NCBI GenBank assembly: GCA_902488835.1
Contig: CABTXQ010000002.1
Span: 9,436 to 73,435, forward strand
DNA: 64,000 nucleotides
Direction: 5' to 3'
Source: an uncultured Ileibacterium sp.
Lineage (GTDB): Bacteria > Bacillota > Clostridia > Peptostreptococcales > Anaerovoracaceae
Position numbers and translations under genes: made by a program. The notes under the pieces are model-generated. The model worked only from the letters and a program-made list of their open reading frames with translations, did no database searches and was not told the DNA's origin. Positions 43,848 to 53,507 of this stretch are shown here, in pieces (position 1 is the first letter of the stretch; each line of letters starts with the position of its first letter).

Positions 43848-44555
43848 ATGAATACGCCGTTAATTGAATTTCGTGACGTTTACCGTTCTTATGGACAAGG
43901 AGAGACAGAGTTCTATGCAGTAGAAAACATTAATTTTACTATTAATCGCGGCGAATTTGTCGTAATCCTAGGTCAATCTGGTGCCGGAAAGTCAACGGTA
44001 CTCAATATGCTAGGTGGAATTGATCAGCCAACAAAGGGTTCTCTCATAATAGATGGCGATGATATCTCAGGTTATAACGAGGATCAAATGGAGGACTACA
44101 GGGGAAGAAAGATAGGATTTATTTTCCAATTTTACAACCTACTTACGGGTCTAAGTGCATACGAGAATGTAGCTATAGCTAATGAAATAGTACATCTACC
44201 TTTTAACGCAGATGAGATGCTTCAAGCAGTAGGGCTTTCTAAGAAAAAAGGGAAGTTCCCAGCACAGCTTTCCGGCGGAGAACAGCAACGCGTATCGATT
44301 GCAAGAGCTCTTGCAAAAGACCCTGAGATTATTCTTGGCGATGAACTTACAGGTGCACTTGATGCAAATACGGGAAAGGATGTTCTGAAACTTGTTATTA
44401 ATATTTGTAAAGAAAATAACAAGACACTCATAATAGTAACACATAATGCAGCAATAGCAGAATGCGCAGATAAGGTAATACATATGCGCAATGCAAAGAT
44501 AAAAGAAATAAAGATTAACGAGAATCCACTTCCGGTAGAAAGGCTTGATCTGTGA
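43848..44555 (+). CDS. MacB/LolD-type ABC transporter ATPase of the cluster
   Basis: A 235-residue ATPase with Walker A LGQSGAGKST, Q-loop IFQFYNLL, signature LSGGEQQRVSIARAL and Walker B region ILGDELTGALD (an ELT where most relatives have EPT). The Q-loop and LSGGEQQR style matches the MacB/LolD class that works with long FtsX-like permeases to export peptides or lipids. It ends as TGATG with the permease start. It is probably the exporter or self-protection unit for the pathway product. Confidence 0.92.
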   Translation: MNTPLIEFRDVYRSYGQGETEFYAVENINFTINRGEFVVILGQSGAGKSTVLNMLGGIDQPTKGSLIIDGDDISGYNEDQMEDYRGRKIGFIFQFYNLLTGLSAYENVAIANEIVHLPFNADEMLQAVGLSKKKGKFPAQLSGGEQQRVSIARALAKDPEIILGDELTGALDANTGKDVLKLVINICKENNKTLIIVTHNAAIAECADKVIHMRNAKIKEIKINENPLPVERLDL

Positions 44556-46888
44556 TGTTCATAAAAAAGATGTTGCGTGATATGAGAAAGAACTTGATTC
44601 CTTTTGTATCGCTCATGATACTTGCGATGGTTGCCATGGCCGGCTTCACCGGACTAAGCAGCTCAAACATCGGAATGGAGAAAATTCGTGCAAAATATCA
44701 TAAGGACACAGTCCTTGCTGATTACTGGGTCTACGGTAAGAACTTTAATAAAGAGCAGTTAGAAAAACTTACAAATAGTAAGGGAGTAGAGAAAGCACAG
44801 TTCAGAACTCAGGTTGAAACGCTCTCTACAGATAAAGACTATCCTATTACACTCTTCATCGAAGATGAAAACAAGGTTAGTAAACCTCTGAACATTAAAG
44901 GCGCTAAATTTGATCCCAAGTCAGAAGATGGCATATGGATTAATTCAAGATATGCAGAAGCTAATAAAATAAAGATAGGCGATGAAGTAACACTCAGATA
45001 TAACGGATTTAAAATTCGTGAGAAGGTAAAAGGCCTGATGATGATGCCTGAATTTGAGTACTATAAGGCAAACAAGGACTCAGATCCGGACTTCAAGGAC
45101 ATAGGATATGCATATATAGGTAAAAAAGCATTTCTTAGAACTATATTACCTTATGGGATGGATCAAAACTTTCTGACAGAGGAACAGGTTGAAACTTTTT
45201 TGCCAAACTCCCAGATACTGATTAAATCTAACGAAAGCAGGAGAAATATTGAAAAATCAGTAATAGATGCAATTGGCAGTGATTACATGGCAATTCTAGA
45301 GCAAAAAGACCAGGGGGGGATTCAAAATTTTACTGATGAGATAGAACAGCATAAAGCATTTGCAGTCCTATTTCCAATGATATTTTTGCTAACGGCAATA
45401 ATGGTAATGGTTACAACAATGTCTCGTGTCGTAATGGAACAGAGGGTTCAGATAGGTACAATGAAGGCACTTGGGGTAAAGCGGAAGAAAATCATTCGTC
45501 ACTACATGTTCTTCGGATTCTTCCTTTCTGCAATAGGTACTGTTATTGGAGCTCTTTTGGGACCTAAGATCATAGGCGAGAAATTCCTAGGATTGATATT
45601 GAGCATGCAGTATACCTTGCCTTCATGGATTACCGGATACTCAATTAGTTTTGCTTTTGTAGCTATTTTGATTATAGGGACATGTACAGCAACAGCGTAT
45701 CTATCTACAAAGAAAATTATAAAACTGAACACAAGAGACATTCTTTATCCGAGAGCACCTAAGACGGTAAGAAAATGTGTATTTGAATACCTGCCTTTTT
45801 GGAACAAATTCAGCTTTGCAACAAGATATAATCTTAGGAATTTCTCGAGGAACAAGGGAAGAAATTCAATGGTTGCAATAGGAATTGCAGGAAGCATGGT
45901 TCTGGTTCTCGCTTCGGTGGGCTGCATGGATACTTTGGCGTATATGAAGGAATGCAATTTTTCCCATATACAGAATTTTAAGTACGAGATTAGATTGTCA
46001 AATAGTATTGATGAAGAAGAGGCAGAAAAAATTGCGAAAGATGTTTCAGGTGATCTGCTTATGCTAGATAAAATTCAGGTTAAGAAAAAAGAAGATGGAG
46101 TTTCAAAGAACACAAATGTAACTGTATTAAATAATACAGATAAATACCGCCTTATAGATGTCAACTTAAAGGAGTATTCATTAAAAGAAGGCGATATTGC
46201 AGTGAGCAGGCGTTTTGCTGATCAACATGGATTCAAAAATGGAGACACAATATACTGGAAGGGAATCGGAAGCGATAAATGGATAAAGAGCAAGATAAGT
46301 CTTATTAACTGGAACATGAGTAACCAGGGGCTTACGATACTAAAGCCAACCTATATAGATGGAGGAGGAGTATATCACGGGAATGTTTGTCTTAGTGATA
46401 AGAACCTAAAAAATTATAAGAATGATAACGTATCAGCTGTCATAAGTCGAAATAGCAGACTTGACGCTTGGGATAACGGGGTGGAAATTTATGAACTCAT
46501 AATACTCAGTTTCATAGTAATGGCACTGATAATAATGCTCATCGTTATCTATAATTCGGCAGTACTTGCATTTAACGAGCGAAACAAAGAATTTGCGACC
46601 CTTAAGGTTCTTGGAATAAAAAAGAGGGGCCTTAGGAAGATAATGATTTCACAAAATATATGGATGACAGTCGTTGGTGGACTGCTGGGAATACCCCTTG
46701 GCAAACCGGTTCTAAATCAGATGTTCGTTTCAAATGGCGGAGGGCAGGACTTCTTGACTAAGATATATTTAAAATCTTATTTTATAAGCTTTATTGCCGT
46801 ATTAATCGTTTCTCTCATTGTAAATTATATATTTACTAAAAAGATGAAGAAGATAGATATGGTTGAATCCATGAAGGCGAACGAATAA
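44555..46888 (+). CDS. FtsX-like ABC permease of the cluster
   Basis: A 777-residue membrane protein. An N-terminal helix (NLIPFVSLMILAMVAMAGFTG) leads into a large extracytoplasmic domain (about 45-255), followed by three helices around TTMSRVVMEQRVQIGTMKALG, the FtsX hallmark. A second FtsX-type block contains RNFSRNKGRNSMVAIGIAGS and NERNKEFATLKVLGIKKR with three C-terminal helices, so the protein has the two-FtsX BceB/YknZ-like duplication in one chain. The ATG at 44555 overlaps the ATPase stop. It probably exports the cluster product across the membrane. Confidence 0.88.
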   Translation: MFIKKMLRDMRKNLIPFVSLMILAMVAMAGFTGLSSSNIGMEKIRAKYHKDTVLADYWVYGKNFNKEQLEKLTNSKGVEKAQFRTQVETLSTDKDYPITLFIEDENKVSKPLNIKGAKFDPKSEDGIWINSRYAEANKIKIGDEVTLRYNGFKIREKVKGLMMMPEFEYYKANKDSDPDFKDIGYAYIGKKAFLRTILPYGMDQNFLTEEQVETFLPNSQILIKSNESRRNIEKSVIDAIGSDYMAILEQKDQGGIQNFTDEIEQHKAFAVLFPMIFLLTAIMVMVTTMSRVVMEQRVQIGTMKALGVKRKKIIRHYMFFGFFLSAIGTVIGALLGPKIIGEKFLGLILSMQYTLPSWITGYSISFAFVAILIIGTCTATAYLSTKKIIKLNTRDILYPRAPKTVRKCVFEYLPFWNKFSFATRYNLRNFSRNKGRNSMVAIGIAGSMVLVLASVGCMDTLAYMKECNFSHIQNFKYEIRLSNSIDEEEAEKIAKDVSGDLLMLDKIQVKKKEDGVSKNTNVTVLNNTDKYRLIDVNLKEYSLKEGDIAVSRRFADQHGFKNGDTIYWKGIGSDKWIKSKISLINWNMSNQGLTILKPTYIDGGGVYHGNVCLSDKNLKNYKNDNVSAVISRNSRLDAWDNGVEIYELIILSFIVMALIIMLIVIYNSAVLAFNERNKEFATLKVLGIKKRGLRKIMISQNIWMTVVGGLLGIPLGKPVLNQMFVSNGGGQDFLTKIYLKSYFISFIAVLIVSLIVNYIFTKKMKKIDMVESMKANE

Positions 46889-46903
46889 ATGGAAAGGAGA
46901 TAT

Positions 46904-48325
46904 ATGGATATTAAAACAAAAAGATACTCATTGATGACATATCCAAGGAGAAAATTGATTCCCAGATTGTTTCGAAAAGTTGATCTTTCATTTATTCCGC
47001 AATCTTTTTCCCTCCTTTATAAAACAGTAGGGGGACTAGGAAGCAATAACGCTAAGATACTAGCAAACCTGACATTTCAACTTCCATTGGAAGGAGACCT
47101 TGATACAGCACGTCTTGAAAGAAGTATTGCTAGGGTTAGGAATGAGGAAGGCATACTGAGGTCATATTTAATAGGTAAATTTGGGAAGTTCTATGTACAG
47201 GAAAAAGAACCTCAGGAATTTAATCTTATAGAGGTTGATCTCCCTGGAGAAGATAGGGATGAAAGAATAGATAGCTGTGAGAGATATCTAGATGAACAGG
47301 CAAGGACCCCACTTGACCTATTTGATCCTGATGGAGAACAGGTGAGGTTCAGGCTAATAAAAATCGATGATTCACTTCACTTTCTGATGTTTATGATTTC
47401 GCACATAGTTATTGACTACGGTGGGGTAACTTCGATAATAAACAGAATTTTCAGGTACTATAACGATGAAAGTGCTGAGAAATTATTCTGTAAGGGGTTT
47501 GATGAGTTTATCAAAAGAGAATACGAATTCTTAGAAAGCCCAAAGAGCAGGGAAGAAAAACAGTATTGGAAGGATTTACTTAAGGGATATAAGAGAAACA
47601 CACTCAGTAAGGAGCGGTCAAAAAGAAATACTGAACGGAATAAGGATGTCAGCCTTTACCTTGATAAAAAGGCCATCGAAGAGGTTTCTCGTAGAGAAAA
47701 GACAAGCACCTTCAATATGTTAATGCTGGGGTTTCATCTCTCGCTTGCAAAGCTTTTAGATGTTAATGATGTGGTTTCTTCGTACATAATATCAAACCGA
47801 GCAGATAAGGAGTTTCGTGATACTCCAGGACTTCTGGCACGACTAATGTATTGCCGTACGGTATTCAACCGTGATGACACTTTTAAAGATGCTCAAGCTA
47901 TGATCAGAAAGAGTATTGGAGAAGGATATTCACATAGAAGGGCAGCACCTGAATGCGGGCTAAAAAGTTCAATGTTCATACTAGATGAAAACATAGGAGA
48001 AATAACAGGTGCACCAAAGTTCAACGACGAACCGATTAACGTACATGCAAGGATAAATATAGAAACATGGGAGGGAATGTTCCCGTCAGGAACCTTTATG
48101 GTAATGGTTTTACCGGAAGGGGATGGACTTAGTGTAAAGCTCATAGGAGATAACAGGAAATACGGAGATCAGCTTATAGCGATAAGGGATAACCTTGAAC
48201 TTGCCATACACTTTATGTCGCATTACAGCAATCGTCCGTTGAGGGAATTTTTTAGATCGGATCTTGAAATGGACAATGTGGATATTGAACAGGATGATTT
48301 GGGAATAATGGTGCTGTCGTATTAA
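46904..48325 (+). CDS. free-standing condensation-domain protein
   Basis: A 473-residue stand-alone NRPS condensation domain that would join two carrier-bound or free substrates by an amide or ester bond. It carries the central motif as SHIVIDYGG (His167, Asp171), i.e. HHxxxDG with the first His changed to Ser and the Gly position to Tyr; the general-base histidine is kept. A later NVHARINIETWEG segment lies near the acceptor channel. The start at 46904 follows AAAGGAG; an ATG five codons earlier lies on the permease stop. No adenylation or carrier domain is attached, so it must act on the discrete carriers encoded nearby. Confidence 0.82.
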   Translation: MDIKTKRYSLMTYPRRKLIPRLFRKVDLSFIPQSFSLLYKTVGGLGSNNAKILANLTFQLPLEGDLDTARLERSIARVRNEEGILRSYLIGKFGKFYVQEKEPQEFNLIEVDLPGEDRDERIDSCERYLDEQARTPLDLFDPDGEQVRFRLIKIDDSLHFLMFMISHIVIDYGGVTSIINRIFRYYNDESAEKLFCKGFDEFIKREYEFLESPKSREEKQYWKDLLKGYKRNTLSKERSKRNTERNKDVSLYLDKKAIEEVSRREKTSTFNMLMLGFHLSLAKLLDVNDVVSSYIISNRADKEFRDTPGLLARLMYCRTVFNRDDTFKDAQAMIRKSIGEGYSHRRAAPECGLKSSMFILDENIGEITGAPKFNDEPINVHARINIETWEGMFPSGTFMVMVLPEGDGLSVKLIGDNRKYGDQLIAIRDNLELAIHFMSHYSNRPLREFFRSDLEMDNVDIEQDDLGIMVLSY

Positions 48326-48354
48326 AACAGCTATTTGTTATAAAAGAGGGAAAA

Positions 48355-51213
48355 ATGAAGTATAAAAAAATAGCAGTAATAGGGCTTAGCGGACGTTTCT
48401 CCGGAGCGGAGAATAAAAGAGAATTTCGAAAGATTTTGAACGATAAAAAGGTACAAATATCTGATCCGCCGAAACATAGGCTGGAATTGGTAAAATTAAA
48501 CGCTGAAGCAGAATATATGAAATGTGCCTATATAGAGGACATAGAAAGATTCGATAACGACTTCTTTGGAGTAGCTGCAAGAGAGGCAAGGCTCATGAGC
48601 CCAGAACATAGAATGAGTTTGGAACTTGTTGCAGAAGCTATTCTTGATGCAGGATATTCGCTTTCTGAATTCCGAGGGTCACTTTGTGGAGTATATATTG
48701 CCTGCATAAACAGCGAATACAATCAAATGATTAAGAAACAAAGCTCAACATCAATTATAGGTAGCGAAGCCTATATGCTGAGTGGAAGAATCGGATACCA
48801 ATTTGATTTGAGGGGTTCGAACTACACAATTAACAGTGCTTGTTCATCTTCAATGACAGCACTTAATATGGCGTGTGAGAAATTGACCCTTGGAGAGATT
48901 GAAAGCGCAGTAGTAGGAGGAATTACATTATTCATAAATGTTCCAAGAGCTAAAGAAAATATTTACGATGCTATGGGGATAATATCTGATGACTATACGC
49001 TCAATTCCTTCGATCAAAGATCAGACGGAACAGTGATGGGAGAAGGTGGAGCATATGTTTTACTAAAGCCTTTAGATGAAGCAATAAAGGCAAATGATCA
49101 TATCTATGGGGTAATTGTAAGTGGAGCAGTTAACGGTGACGGAGGACGGTGTTCCAATGTTTCTATGCCTAGTATGGAAGCTCAAAGAGATGTTGTTATA
49201 GATGCTTGGAAAGATGCAGAAATCGAAAATCTAACAGAAGTAGAGACACACGGAATAGGCGCTATGGTTGGCGATGCCGTAGAAGCAGAGAGCCTTAACA
49301 GAGCTGTGAAAAAATATGGACTATCAGATAAGAGGCTTCTGATGAGCACTTTAAAACCGAATATAGGCCATCTCTTTGTTGCATCAGGTATTTCTTCTTT
49401 TATAAAGATACTAATAGGATATGAAAACGATGAAACCTATCCGATCGCAAACTTTGAATGCCTCAACGATATGGTCAACTTTGACGAAAGCGGATTAGAA
49501 CTTGTACACAAAACATATAAATGGCCAAAAGATTCCAAGAGGATGACGGGCGTGAGCTGCTTTGGGCTTTCCGGATGCAATACACATCTTGTCGTTGAGA
49601 ATTATTTAGAAGAAAGAGATGAAGAGGTAAAGAGTAAAGCAAAGGTTCCTGTAAAGATATCTGCCAGGACAAAGGAAGCCTTTAAAGCTCAAGCTAAATC
49701 AATTACCGATTATATCAGAGAAGAAAACCCTAGATTTGATGATATTACACTTACAATGAACGTGGGAAGAGATGATTATGAATATAGAGCTTTGATAGAA
49801 GCAGGTTCATGCGAAGAGCTTTCGGATAAATTAGCAAGTGTAGAGCCGTATGAGTTGATTGACGGTGGAGAAAAAATCCTTACAGTGTGTGCAATCAAGA
49901 CAACAACGGATGATGTTAATTCGATTTTGAATGCTTGTAGAAAATATGAGGAATTAAAAAAATCAGGCATAAGAATAGATTTACTTCTTATAGACAAGGG
50001 AATTAAGTCAGCTCTCGAATATATGAGGGGTAAAAAGAGTAAGGATGTCTTCTTAAATGAAATGTCATCAATGACACCTAATCTTAATTCTGAAGGGTTT
50101 GAAAAGCAGATTGCAAGCCGGCAAAAGAGCGGTGTTAAGACGTTAGTGTTTGATCTTTCGCCAGACAGGCTATCTTGGAAAAACTCTAGCGATGAATCTA
50201 TAAAGATAGTATTTCCATCTAAAGATGAGAGCAATATAGAGGTTTTGAATGAATGCTATAAGGCAGGTATGGACATTAAATGGAATAACCTCGTAATTGA
50301 GGGTGGGAGGAGAATTTCAATCCCATCATATCCATTTTCAAAAAAGAAGATATGGCTTAAGGATACCGACCTAGCAATTGAGGATAAAGAAGATCATTCC
50401 CTCTCGCTTGTTGAATCAAGGCTTCTTAACACAGTAAAACTACGCGTTGTTTTTGCCTCGTTTGGTGAGAATGTAGAGAGTGTCAACTTACACAAGGCAC
50501 CTTACAACAACAGATTGTTCAGGGAAGGGTTTTACCCAGTAACAGGAGCGATAGATGCTGACTACAAATTGGCAATGCTCAGGTATATAGAAAAACACAA
50601 TATTAGACCGGATGTATTTATATCGGACAGGGTAGGACTTGCTATTTATAAGTACTGGAGAGGGTGGATAAATGACGAATCACTCAGAGACGCTATATTA
50701 AATATGGATTCAGATAGAGAGAGTGAAGTTCATAATGCTAAGGAAAAAATCTTAGACATGTCAAAAGAAGGCCCTATACTAGTGCTCGATTTTTCCAAAA
50801 GCGGATTATTCAAAGAGCTCGATACAGGTGAAAACATAATAGTTCTAAATCTTTTCGAAGAAAGGGAAAGACGCGCTGCAATAGAGGATAGAGGCACCCA
50901 TGCATTGGGCATTTCAGGGATTGATGAAAACATAGATGTGGATTCATTGAATGAAAAGAAGGATGCTGTAATTGAAAAAAGCGAAGAACAGTTAAAGGCT
51001 GAAGAGTTTCTGATGAACCTTTGGTCATCAGCATTAAACATAAATGAGGAGATAAAAAAAGAAGATGATTTCTTCGCACTTGGAGGTAATTCACTTGTGA
51101 TGCAGTCAATGTCAGACAAGATAAACGAGCATTTCTCAAAAAAATTCGACATATTTGAGATCTATGATAATGAAACGATTGAAAAGCTTGCAGCGACAAT
51201 ACTTGCAGCATAA
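48355..51213 (+). CDS. ketosynthase-linker-carrier protein (acyltransferase-less PKS)
   Basis: A 952-residue polyketide synthase. The ketosynthase (about 1-425) has active Cys163 (NSACSSSMTAL), His299 (VETHGIG) and His339 (KPNIGHL), so the C-H-H triad is intact. A KS-associated linker follows, with VKISARTKEAFKAQAKSIT and the post-linker IPSYPFSKKKIWL (656-668). Residues about 670-870 form a domain I do not recognise. A carrier domain ends the chain, with phosphopantetheine Ser913 in ALGGNSL. No acyltransferase, ketoreductase or thioesterase domain is present, so any extender would be loaded in trans. GAGGG precedes the ATG. It shares the operon with two AMP ligases. Confidence 0.88.
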   Translation: MKYKKIAVIGLSGRFSGAENKREFRKILNDKKVQISDPPKHRLELVKLNAEAEYMKCAYIEDIERFDNDFFGVAAREARLMSPEHRMSLELVAEAILDAGYSLSEFRGSLCGVYIACINSEYNQMIKKQSSTSIIGSEAYMLSGRIGYQFDLRGSNYTINSACSSSMTALNMACEKLTLGEIESAVVGGITLFINVPRAKENIYDAMGIISDDYTLNSFDQRSDGTVMGEGGAYVLLKPLDEAIKANDHIYGVIVSGAVNGDGGRCSNVSMPSMEAQRDVVIDAWKDAEIENLTEVETHGIGAMVGDAVEAESLNRAVKKYGLSDKRLLMSTLKPNIGHLFVASGISSFIKILIGYENDETYPIANFECLNDMVNFDESGLELVHKTYKWPKDSKRMTGVSCFGLSGCNTHLVVENYLEERDEEVKSKAKVPVKISARTKEAFKAQAKSITDYIREENPRFDDITLTMNVGRDDYEYRALIEAGSCEELSDKLASVEPYELIDGGEKILTVCAIKTTTDDVNSILNACRKYEELKKSGIRIDLLLIDKGIKSALEYMRGKKSKDVFLNEMSSMTPNLNSEGFEKQIASRQKSGVKTLVFDLSPDRLSWKNSSDESIKIVFPSKDESNIEVLNECYKAGMDIKWNNLVIEGGRRISIPSYPFSKKKIWLKDTDLAIEDKEDHSLSLVESRLLNTVKLRVVFASFGENVESVNLHKAPYNNRLFREGFYPVTGAIDADYKLAMLRYIEKHNIRPDVFISDRVGLAIYKYWRGWINDESLRDAILNMDSDRESEVHNAKEKILDMSKEGPILVLDFSKSGLFKELDTGENIIVLNLFEERERRAAIEDRGTHALGISGIDENIDVDSLNEKKDAVIEKSEEQLKAEEFLMNLWSSALNINEEIKKEDDFFALGGNSLVMQSMSDKINEHFSKKFDIFEIYDNETIEKLAATILAA

Positions 51214-51222
51214 GGAGGATTT

Positions 51223-52746
51223 ATGAAGACCAGTTCTATTTTACGAGATTCTTTATGCGAGAGCATAATCGATATGGTAAAAACTCAGGCAGAAGAAAAT
51301 GGGGACGAAATTGCAGTATATACGAAAAAAGACTCTATTAATTACAGAGAACTGATTGAAAGAGCTTCGATTATTGCCGGATATATGAAAACCATTGGAA
51401 TAAAGAAAGGTGACTTCGTGATACTTGAAGCAGTATCTGATATTTCATATGTGCTCACATACCTTGCGATTCAGATAGTAGGGGCTATAAGCTCACCTGT
51501 TGAACGCGGAGTGCAGCTTGAAAAGCTCGAATATGAGATAAGTCTTGTCGGTGCCGTATATTATTTTTCAAGAAATGACAACAGAATAAAATCTGCACCT
51601 ACTATGCACTATGAGGAGCTTTTAGCTGAGGCAAATGACTGGAATTTGCCACTTGAGTATGAGAGACCACTTCCTAGCGATATAAGAGAAGTGATTTTTA
51701 CAACGGGTACAACGGGAAAATCAAAAGCTACACTTCATTCAACTCTGAATATTGAGACAAATACTGTAAACACGGTAAAGGGAATAGGAATAAACAGCTC
51801 TGATATAGTTCTAATTCCTCTTCCACTAAACCACTCATTTGGTATGAGAGTCCTTAGAGCTGTGTTCTCAGTGGGAGGGGCGGTAGTCCTTCAGAGTGGA
51901 GCTGTTTTCTCTAGTGCAATTATAGAAAATATAAGAAAATTTAACTGTACCGCTATGGCTTCAGTTTCTGCGACAATGGAGTCTGTAATAAGGGAGATTG
52001 GAGAGGAAATGGTAAGTAAAGAATTCTCCTCACTAAGATACATAGAGTTCAGTGCAGGTGCTGTTTCCGTTCCTCTTAGAAAAAAATTGATAGAGCTTCT
52101 TCCAAATACAAGACTCTTTAATACTTGGGGTTCATCGGAGAGCGGAGGTTGCGTCTTTATGGAGTTCAGCAAGAGATCTGATAAGATAAATGCCTTAGGT
52201 GTGCCGATAAATGGTATTAGACTAGGCATTTGGTCGGACGAAAAAAACGATTTTCTGAAGGGATGCGGGAAAGAGAAAATTGGTAGACTTGCCATAAAGG
52301 GTAATATGATCTTCAGCGGCTATCTGCACGAGGAGAATAAGTATAAGGAATCCGTTGACAAGGGTTGGATGAAAACTGCAGATCTCGTGTGGCGAGATGA
52401 TGAGAACTTTTACTACATCCTAGGTCGTGCTGATGACATTATAAATGTAGGTGGAGAAAAGGTTGCTCAGAGGGAGCTGGAAGATATTGCATCGCTCATC
52501 CCTGGAATTGAAGACTGTGCATGCATAGGAGTTGAAGATAAAAGCGGGCTTCTAGGACATATTCCTGTTCTCTACTATACAGGTAGCGTGGAACTCGATG
52601 AAGAGGCAGCAAAGGGAGTTTTTGTCAAGAAAATTGGGAACATGCTTATGCCCAGAGAATACATTCGAATAGAGGAAATACCTAGAAATTATATGAAGAA
52701 AAAAGATTATAAGGCATTGAAAAAGATATACGATGGAAACAATTGA
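51223..52746 (+). CDS. stand-alone AMP-dependent acyl ligase
   Basis: A 507-residue ANL-superfamily adenylating enzyme without a carrier. The phosphate loop is TTGTTGKSKA (160-169), with NTWGSSESGG (A5-type), LGRADDIINVGGEKV (A7-A8) and the C-terminal lysine region RNYMKKKDYKALK (A10). It activates a carboxylic acid as AMP ester and likely passes it to a carrier in trans. The substrate code is not readable by eye; aryl, alkyl or amino acids are all possible. AAGGAGG lies before the ATG, 9 nt after the KS gene. Confidence 0.85.
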   Translation: MKTSSILRDSLCESIIDMVKTQAEENGDEIAVYTKKDSINYRELIERASIIAGYMKTIGIKKGDFVILEAVSDISYVLTYLAIQIVGAISSPVERGVQLEKLEYEISLVGAVYYFSRNDNRIKSAPTMHYEELLAEANDWNLPLEYERPLPSDIREVIFTTGTTGKSKATLHSTLNIETNTVNTVKGIGINSSDIVLIPLPLNHSFGMRVLRAVFSVGGAVVLQSGAVFSSAIIENIRKFNCTAMASVSATMESVIREIGEEMVSKEFSSLRYIEFSAGAVSVPLRKKLIELLPNTRLFNTWGSSESGGCVFMEFSKRSDKINALGVPINGIRLGIWSDEKNDFLKGCGKEKIGRLAIKGNMIFSGYLHEENKYKESVDKGWMKTADLVWRDDENFYYILGRADDIINVGGEKVAQRELEDIASLIPGIEDCACIGVEDKSGLLGHIPVLYYTGSVELDEEAAKGVFVKKIGNMLMPREYIRIEEIPRNYMKKKDYKALKKIYDGNN

Positions 52747-52748
52747 TA

Positions 52749-53507
52749 ATGAATATGATTGACAGCAAATGGATATATGGAGCTGATAACAAACCGTTAT
52801 CAAAGGTCAGATTGTTCTGCCTTCCTTATGCAGGGTGCGGCTCATCCATGTATATATCGTGGAAAAAATACTTTCCTGAGGAGGTTGAGCTTTGCCCAAT
52901 TCAATTACCAGGAAGGGAGAACAGGAGAAAAGAGGACTTATGTTGCAATCTAAGACTTTTGGTCGACGAAATGGCTGAAGGAATTGCAAGCTTTCTAGAC
53001 AAACCTTTTGGAATATTCGGATACAGCATGGGTGGAGTCATAGCGTATGAGTTAGCTCTAAAGATAAAGGAGAAATATAAGAGGTCTCCCTTCGTGATCT
53101 TTATGGGAGCATCGACGGTTTTTATGGACTTAGATAATGTAAGCGGGATGAAGGAAAATGAACTAAAGAAATACTTGAACTTCATAGGCGGAGCTGAACT
53201 ATCGGAACTGAACAATCCCAGCTTACAGGAAGAATTTTTTCCTGTAATCAGGAATGACTACAGGATGATTGAGACCTATCACTTTAATTTCACACCTGCC
53301 CCATGCAGAATATGCAGCTTTGCATCAAAAGAAGACTGCGCTGTACCTTTTCAAAATATAAGTCTATTAAAGTTTTTAACAGATGAATTCAGCCTAATAA
53401 CAATGCGCGGTTCGCATTTCTTCATTCGTGATTACGAAAGGGAGATCACCAAAACAGTTTTGATGCATTTAAGGAAAGGAGCATTCTTGGATGGAATTTC
53501 AATATAA
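52749..53507 (+). CDS. type II (editing) thioesterase
   Basis: A 252-residue alpha/beta hydrolase of the GrsT/SrfA-TE family that clears misloaded acyl groups from carrier domains. The N-terminal LFCLPYAGCGSSMY and nucleophile elbow FGYSMGGVIAYEL (Ser93) are typical, with the catalytic histidine in RGSHFFIRDYER near the end and an acid in SKEDCAVP. The start ATG 52749 overlaps the upstream stop region; a slightly longer frame begins at TTG 52743. Its presence supports a true carrier-based assembly line. Confidence 0.88.
   Translation: MNMIDSKWIYGADNKPLSKVRLFCLPYAGCGSSMYISWKKYFPEEVELCPIQLPGRENRRKEDLCCNLRLLVDEMAEGIASFLDKPFGIFGYSMGGVIAYELALKIKEKYKRSPFVIFMGASTVFMDLDNVSGMKENELKKYLNFIGGAELSELNNPSLQEEFFPVIRNDYRMIETYHFNFTPAPCRICSFASKEDCAVPFQNISLLKFLTDEFSLITMRGSHFFIRDYEREITKTVLMHLRKGAFLDGISI

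Noticed and set aside
44196..44491. Minus-strand frames inside the ABC ATPase and similar antisense frames elsewhere
   Set aside because: They lack ribosome binding sites and family motifs and lie fully inside well-supported genes on the other strand.
43848..46888. Bacitracin-type (BceAB) resistance module
   Set aside because: The permease has the two-FtsX shape, but no BceRS two-component genes are nearby and the genes are embedded in the biosynthetic operon, so export of the cluster product is the simpler reading.
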